Shown in pieces: positions 5,283 through 5,400 of a stretch of 5,400 nt of DNA. Made by a program: the position numbers and the translations under genes. The stretch lies in NCBI GenBank assembly GCA_910577085.1, contig CAJTLE010000153.1:1-5400 (forward strand). Direction: 5' to 3'. A model generated the notes under the pieces. That model worked only from the letters and a program-made list of their open reading frames with translations, was not told the DNA's origin and did not search any database. The first letter of the stretch is position 1; each line of letters starts with the position of its first letter. Origin of the DNA: an uncultured Allobaculum sp. GTDB lineage: Bacteria; Bacillota_I; Bacilli_A; Erysipelotrichales; Erysipelotrichaceae.

Positions 5283-5400
5283 TTCATGGCTTTTTTCACA
5301 AAACTATTTTTCGTGTTTTGTCTTCGAAATGCAAACAAATCTTTCTCGATTAGGTTATCCACATTGTTTCCGGTGGAGGGGGTACTTGATTTTTTCAAAA
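5283..5400. other. AT-rich sequence after the truncated acyltransferase, nature unclear
   Basis: The sequence is visibly more AT-rich than the gene before it, and no frame continues the acyltransferase family pattern. It contains a 7-bp inverted repeat ACAAAAC/GTTTTGT at 5298-5304 and 5315-5321 and a perfect consensus DnaA box TTATCCACA at 5355-5363. On the minus strand one frame is open from the right edge to a TAG inside the acyltransferase gene, ending in residues such as NLIEKDLFAFRRQN and KKAMNYSGSSFW. I do not recognise it. Foreign DNA such as an insertion-sequence end is possible, but the window stops too early to tell. Confidence 0.35.

Noticed and set aside
1..5400. CRISPR array, tRNA or rRNA genes, riboswitch
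   Set aside because: No regularly spaced repeats of suitable length, no cloverleaf or rRNA-like stretch, and no recognisable aptamer core were seen on either strand.

Overview
The window looks like chromosomal DNA from a moderate-to-low G+C Gram-positive bacterium (Bacillota). The reasons are: the solute-binding protein carries a lipoprotein signal (a membrane-anchored receptor rather than a free periplasmic one), strong AAGGAG-type ribosome binding sites lie 7-10 nt before most starts, and there are two AbrB/SpoVT-type small regulators. A gut Clostridia or Erysipelotrichia member would fit, but I cannot name a genus from sequence alone.

Layout. (1) 1-57, minus strand: the first 19 codons of an AbrB/MazE-type DNA-binding protein that runs off the left edge. 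It has its own promoter, and a 9-bp palindrome sits at the predicted transcription start. (2) 58-1044: almost 1 kb without a convincing gene. It holds the divergent regulatory signals at its two ends, a possible decayed reading frame and one copy of a dispersed repeat. (3) 1045-3896, plus strand: a tight three-gene operon, dctP-dctQ-dctM, encoding a complete TRAP transporter (lipoprotein receptor, small membrane subunit, large membrane subunit). It is preceded by a sigma-A-like promoter whose start point lies in a cre/LacI-type operator, and followed by a strong intrinsic terminator at 4041-4068. (4) 4069-4410: a repeat-rich regulatory stretch with 12-bp and 9-bp tandem repeats, an extended -10 element, a second copy of the dispersed repeat, and a hairpin. 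(5) 4411-4638: a complete AbrB/SpoVT-type regulator. (6) 4815-5282: the N-terminal half of a membrane acyltransferase (acyltransferase family 3), ended by an early stop, after which the sequence becomes AT-rich and loses any likeness to the family.

How the genes work together. DctP should capture an organic acid outside the cell and hand it to the DctQ-DctM membrane complex, which imports it using an ion gradient. The receptor's ENN motif makes a sugar acid such as a hexuronate a reasonable guess, but no catabolic gene in the window confirms a substrate. The operator over the promoter suggests carbon catabolite control or a LacI-family repressor. The downstream AbrB gene and the broken acyltransferase form a separate unit beyond the terminator.

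I did not find a convincing new system. The points most worth a second look are the paired repeat fragments that share the reading frame of a DFEGK motif, the tandem repeats in front of the AbrB gene, and the abrupt end of the acyltransferase.
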